This document shows positions 6,803 to 8,548 of a stretch of DNA of 8,548 bases, in pieces. Within the stretch, counting starts at the first letter, position 1. Each line of letters opens with the position of its first letter. Where the stretch lies: assembly GCA_029937135.1 (NCBI GenBank), contig JAPYQX010000114.1, positions 1-8,548 of the forward strand. The letters run 5' to 3'. The notes beneath the pieces are model-generated. The model had not been told where the DNA came from. It did not search any database and saw only the letters and a program-made list of their open reading frames with translations. The stretch comes from Nitrospinota bacterium (lineage in GTDB: Bacteria > UBA8248). The position numbers and the translations under genes are program-made.

Positions 6803-7237
6803 ATGAGCAAGGTTCATCACCTCATGCCAAAGGGCATGTTCGCCCGCGTCATCGACGGAAAACCGATCTACACCTCGGTCATCGTCGTCGAGGGCGAGGG
6901 TCATGCGCGGATTCATATCGCGGGTCAGGTTTCCGCCGATGAAACCGGCGCCGTGGTGGGGCGGGGCGACATGCGCGCCCAGATCCAACAGGTCTGCGAG
7001 TGCATCCGGGCGGGGTTAGAGGCCGCGGGCGCGGATTTCGGCGACGTTGTCCGCACGGTGACCTACACCACCGATATTGAAGAGTATTTCCGCTGCCAGG
7101 ACGTGCGGTTCGAGTATTTCACCCATCCCGCCCCGACGAGCACCCTGCTGGGCGTCTCGCGCCTCGCCGATCCGGATTTCCTCGTCGAAATCGAGGCCGA
7201 GGCCGTGATCGATTCGAGCCGCCTCAAGCTCCCTTGA
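6803..7237 (+). CDS. Rid family (YjgF/YER057c/UK114, endoribonuclease L-PSP domain) protein
   Basis: 144-residue protein of the Rid family, small cytoplasmic trimers that in the RidA subgroup hydrolyse reactive enamines/imines from amino-acid enzymes. The fold's signatures are HIAGQVS (38-44), a helix QIQQVCECIRAGLEAAGADF (60-79), VVRTVTYTTDIEEY (82-95), and STLLGVSRL (113-121) leading into LVEIEAEAVI (127-136). In true RidA the P-A-R-S segment supplies an arginine that binds the substrate carboxylate; here the segment reads P-T-S-T, placing Ser113 at that position, so imine deaminase activity is doubtful and one of the Arg-lacking Rid subgroups fits better. The start at 6803 has AGGGAG at 6791-6796, 6 bases upstream; an upstream in-frame start at 6722 would translate the pyrimidine repeats and is rejected. 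The 170-base gap from the dehydrogenase suggests separate control. Confidence 0.9.
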   Translation: MSKVHHLMPKGMFARVIDGKPIYTSVIVVEGEGHARIHIAGQVSADETGAVVGRGDMRAQIQQVCECIRAGLEAAGADFGDVVRTVTYTTDIEEYFRCQDVRFEYFTHPAPTSTLLGVSRLADPDFLVEIEAEAVIDSSRLKLP

Positions 7238-7270
7238 GCGATAGCGCTTCATTCCAGAGTGAATTTTCAG

Positions 7271-7431
7271 ATGAAAACCTGGACCAAGGTCCTCGCGCTG
7301 TTTTCGCCCTTTCGGGCGCGTTTCTGGTCGCCTTCACGTTCATGGGCGGCGAATTTTTGGGCAACCCTCCGCTCTGGCTTGTCGTGGGGACCGGCCTCGG
7401 CGTCCTGGGCGGCGTCATGTGCGGGTGCTGA
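7271..7431 (+). CDS. Small two-helix membrane protein ORF, apparently frameshifted
   Basis: The ATG at 7271 opens MKTWTKVLALFS, a typical start of a small membrane protein, with C/G-ending codons. After about 7305 this frame becomes Arg/Ser/Trp-rich and loses that look, while the -1 frame becomes strongly hydrophobic (FALSGAFLVAFTFMGGEF, then PPLWLVVGTGLGVLGG) and ends at the TGA 7429-7431. Joining the frames at the TTTT near 7308-7312 gives a protein of about 53 residues with two membrane helices. The -1 frame alone is open from a TTG at 7234 that overlaps the Rid stop, but its first 20 codons are not GC-ending and no ribosome binding site precedes it. So this is either a small gene with a one-base loss, a slippage site, or a 65-residue protein from the TTG. 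No family is recognised. Confidence 0.4.
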
Positions 7432-7513
7432 GACGGAAACGTGAGGGGGGAGTAGAAACCGGGCGGCGACGGGGTAAAAGGCTGTTGCGAACCGCGCTAT
7501 TTCAAGCCGAATC

Positions 7514-7592
7514 CCGCATTATTTACCCTGTTAAAAAATGCGGAAGAAACCGGACCGCAAAACCCGCCGGTTAATTTCAGCGATTTTTTTTT
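7514..7592 (+). terminator. Two hairpins followed by a T9 run, possible terminator of the + strand genes
   Basis: CCGCATT (7514-7520) pairs perfectly with AATGCGG (7537-7543), and three more A-T pairs are possible after one mismatch. AACCGG (7548-7553) pairs with CCGGTT (7567-7572). A run of nine T follows at 7584-7592. The T-run is 11 bases from the second stem, not immediately adjacent, so this is not a canonical intrinsic terminator. Confidence 0.35.
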
Positions 7593-7651
7593 GAAAAATA
7601 CCATAACGGGCGGAGCGGGCCAGTCCATGCGTTCTCGGCTGGTGAGCCGGG

Positions 7652-7684
7652 TTCCGGGCTTCCGCGGCGTCGCATCACCCGGAA
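7652..7684 (-). terminator. Hairpin just past the stop of the small - strand gene
   Basis: TTCCGGG (7652-7658) pairs perfectly with CCCGGAA (7678-7684), with a 19-base GC-rich loop. Read on the - strand it begins 6 bases after the stop of the 60-residue gene, the place for a 3' end structure. No T-run follows on the - strand, so it may be a 3' stabiliser, not a terminator. Confidence 0.35.
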
Positions 7685-7690
7685 CGGATG

Positions 7691-7873
7691 TTAAAATGTC
7701 GCCATCTGAAACCGGCGGGCATCCTGCTCCTCGAGAACGGCATCGAGTTGATACTGAACGTCGTTGAAATCTCTCATGTCCTGAGCCGTTTGTAGACCGT
7801 CGATCAAATCCGAACACATTTCATCGATTTCCCTGTTCGTCATTTCAAAAATCGCTTTCAAGGCAGCGTCCAT
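7691..7873 (-). CDS. Small acidic helical protein of unknown function (60 aa)
   Basis: 60-residue protein on the - strand with a good ribosome binding site: read on that strand, GGAG stands 8 bases before the ATG. It is rich in Asp and Glu (about 14) with few Lys/Arg (about 5), has no hydrophobic segment, and reads as two amphipathic helices: residues about 2-30 (MTNREIDEMCSDLIDGL from 11 on) and about 35-52 (FNDVQYQLDAVLEEQ). The short loop between them gives a helical-hairpin look, as in small regulatory or scaffold proteins. I do not recognise the family. It stands alone: the nearest - strand gene is 260 bases upstream and a hairpin follows its stop. An AT-rich patch at 7957-7997 could hold its promoter. 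The good ribosome site and protein-like composition are the case for it being real. Confidence 0.6.
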   Translation of the reverse strand: MDAALKAIFEMTNREIDEMCSDLIDGLQTAQDMRDFNDVQYQLDAVLEEQDARRFQMATF

Positions 7874-7954
7874 TTTGGCTACTCCAATTCGAGCGGTGAA
7901 AGGGCGGGGTTCCTTGTTTCACCATTTGAGATTGAGGCATTCGGGCTCCTGGGT

Positions 7955-7963
7955 TGCTATAAT
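7955..7963 (+). promoter_or_regulatory. Perfect extended -10 promoter element
   Basis: TGCTATAAT is a full TGn extended -10 with consensus TATAAT at 7958-7963. TTGAGG at 7932-7937 is 20 bases upstream, long for a -35, but extended -10 promoters can do without one. Transcription would start near 7970 and run into the inverted-repeat block at 8011-8127 and then antisense to the racemase-like remnant. No + strand reading frame with a ribosome site follows, which points to a non-coding transcript. Confidence 0.45.
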
Positions 7964-8010
7964 TATGCTATGAAATTGTAAGAAAGTTATAAGAGTTGCT
8001 CCAATACTTA

Positions 8011-8096
8011 CGGGCGGATTCTTGGGGATGCCCTCCCCATCGGGGAATTTCACTTCAGGGAATGCCGTGAAGGAAACGCTCGCCATTCCCCGCCCG
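8011..8096 (+). ncRNA. Candidate structured RNA: multibranched inverted repeats downstream of a promoter
   Basis: The block can fold as a closed, branched structure. An outer stem CGGGCG (8011-8016) pairs with CGCCCG (8091-8096). Inside, GGGGA (8024-8028) pairs with TCCCC (8034-8038) to make a 5-base-loop hairpin, and GGGAAT (8043-8048) pairs with ATTCCC (8085-8090), directly extended by TTCAC (8049-8053) with GTGAA (8067-8071). All helices are mutually compatible. A strong-looking promoter lies about 40 bases upstream of it. It matches no RNA family I recognise; a palindromic repeat element is the alternative. Confidence 0.4.
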
Positions 8097-8100
8097 CCAC

Positions 8101-8127
8101 AGCGCCCTATCCCGTAGGTAGGGCGCT
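8101..8127. repeat. Perfect 9-bp inverted repeat (hairpin)
   Basis: AGCGCCCTA (8101-8109) and TAGGGCGCT (8119-8127) are exact reverse complements around a 9-base loop. It follows the larger fold by 4 bases and, on the - strand, stands 5 bases past the stop of the racemase-like remnant. There is no T-run on either side, so it is a stable hairpin of uncertain role, perhaps the 3' end structure of either transcript. Confidence 0.55.
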
Positions 8128-8132
8128 ACCCG

Positions 8133-8282
8133 TCACATGACGACTTTGATGGGCAGCCGCCCCGTGCTGTCCGACATGTAGGTCACCTCGCTGGCGTTGA
8201 TGCCGAGGTCGATCATGAGCTTGGCGAGCGCGATCGAGGCGCTGTAGCCCTCGAGGACCGGCACGTTCCATCCGCGCTTGCA
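8133..8282 (-). pseudogene. 3' remnant of a racemase-like gene (Asp/Glu/hydantoin racemase family suggested)
   Basis: Read on the - strand, about 49 codons up to the TGA at 8133-8135 have almost entirely G/C third positions, a strong coding signature matching the neighbouring genes. The peptide contains VPVLEGYSASIALAKLMIDL and then LGINASEVTYM, resembling the C-terminal helix region of Asp/Glu/hydantoin racemases and arylmalonate decarboxylase relatives (their P-V-I/L-E/D-G, AlA..L, LG..xS pattern). No start codon with a ribosome site precedes it: upstream the frame runs out of the conserved pattern and into the end of the M48 gene, whose stop is at 8287-8289. About three quarters of a normal gene of some 240 codons is missing. 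It is most simply a deletion remnant with a breakpoint near 8283. The family call is tentative; the remnant call is firmer. Confidence 0.5.
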
Positions 8283-8286
8283 CCCC

Positions 8287-8548
8287 CTACCAGCTTCCCG
8301 TGTTTGCGCAAATCCCCCGGATCGATTCCCACTCGGCTTGCGTCATGGCCAAATGGTTCGCTCCGCCAGATTTGTTCTGGCCGCTCATCGCGGCGACGCG
8401 GTCCCGTGCGGCGGGGTGGGTGGAGAAGTAGCCGCCCTTGGCCCCGCCCGGGGCGTGACGCTCGATGCGCTTCAGGAACCGCGCAAGGCCGTCCGGGCGG
8501 ATGCCCGCGCCGGCGAGCATGGCGACGGCCTCGCGGTCGGCCTCGAAC
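8287..8548 (-). CDS. M48 family metallopeptidase, C-terminal part (runs off the window)
   Basis: The - strand frame is open to the right edge and ends at TAG (8287-8289). It begins FEADREAVAMLAGAGIRP, where Glu in the EAD motif is the third zinc ligand of gluzincin M48 peptidases. Then come FLKRIERHAP and FSTHPAARDRVAAM, the conserved S-T-H-P...R segment that closes the M48 catalytic domain, and an end TQAEWESIRGICANTGSW like that of BepA/LoiP/Oma1-like members. The HExxH helix and any signal peptide or membrane helices lie beyond the window, so the subgroup and location are unknown; such proteins are usually periplasmic or membrane-attached quality-control proteases. An internal ATG at 8518-8520 is not the true start because the conserved zinc ligand lies before it. 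The C-terminus looks complete. Confidence 0.85.
   Translation of the reverse strand, partial: FEADREAVAMLAGAGIRPDGLARFLKRIERHAPGGAKGGYFSTHPAARDRVAAMSGQNKSGGANHLAMTQAEWESIRGICANTGSW

Larger units (their letters stand above)
7432..7690. other. Non-coding, hairpin-rich intergenic region
   Basis: No convincing gene is seen on either strand; the open frame on the - strand (7497-7817) mostly overlaps the 60-residue gene in another frame and has no family features. It holds three inverted repeats, described separately, and a nine-T run at 7584-7592. It separates the convergent + strand Rid/membrane ORF block and the - strand small gene, so it probably carries their transcript ends. Confidence 0.6.
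7964..8132. other. Stretch without a protein gene, holding a nested inverted-repeat block
   Basis: No coding frame with a start and ribosome site is seen here on either strand. The first 45 bases are AT-rich; the rest is taken up by the inverted repeats at 8011-8096 and 8101-8127. Together with 7874-7954, where I see nothing beyond the ribosome site of the small - strand gene, this makes a gap of about 260 bases. Confidence 0.55.

Noticed and set aside
7497..7817. 106-codon open frame on the - strand
   Set aside because: It overlaps the 60-residue gene in another frame, lacks a ribosome site and reads as low-complexity Arg/Ser/Pro sequence across the hairpins.
8011..8127. Consideration as a CRISPR array or integron attC site
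   Set aside because: There are no regularly spaced identical direct repeats, no integrase or cas gene, and the stems do not show the attC core motifs.

Overview
The window looks like a stretch of bacterial chromosome from a moderately GC-rich, probably uncultured, Gram-negative-like organism. Genes start with GGAG-type ribosome binding sites, there are no introns, and no plasmid, phage or transposase gene is visible. I cannot fix the phylum from the sequence. Codon use is uneven: the genes before about 3700 use mixed third positions, the 3' half of the flavoprotein gene and everything after it is strongly G/C-ending, and several intergenic gaps are AT-rich.

Layout. (1) About 199-1239, + strand: a NYN-domain (LabA/DUF88) putative RNase with a LOTUS/OST-HTH domain and a long basic tail. 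(2) 1505-3641, + strand: two adjacent genes encoding the two halves of the plant/fungal Tm-1 protein as separate proteins, first the TIM-barrel (PEP hydrolase-like) half, then the UPF0261 ATP-binding half. (3) 3718-5460, + strand: an FAD-dependent oxidoreductase of the succinate dehydrogenase/fumarate reductase flavoprotein family. (4) 5600-6631, + strand: a 3-hydroxyisobutyrate dehydrogenase-like NAD(P) enzyme with an unusual Lys/Pro repeat leader, behind its own AT-rich leader region. (5) 6803-7237, + strand: a Rid (YjgF/L-PSP) family protein, preceded by four 13-bp pyrimidine tandem repeats. (6) 7271-7431: a small two-helix membrane ORF that seems to carry a -1 frameshift. (7) From about 7440 the window becomes sparse: hairpin-rich DNA, a 60-residue acidic protein on the - strand (7691-7873), a perfect extended -10 promoter at 7955 followed by a dense block of nested inverted repeats (8011-8127), a headless 3' remnant of a racemase-like gene (8133-8282, - strand) and the C-terminal end of an M48 metallopeptidase running off the right edge (- strand).

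How the genes may work together: the flavoprotein, the beta-hydroxyacid dehydrogenase and the Rid protein are the kinds of enzyme found in small catabolic clusters for amino or hydroxy acids, and the Tm-1 half-proteins are close enough to the flavoprotein (76-bp gap) to share its transcript. No transporter or regulator is present to name a substrate, so this is inference only. The least explained items are the split Tm-1 pair beside a putative RNase, the 13-bp repeats upstream of the Rid gene, and the promoter-plus-hairpin block at 7955-8127.
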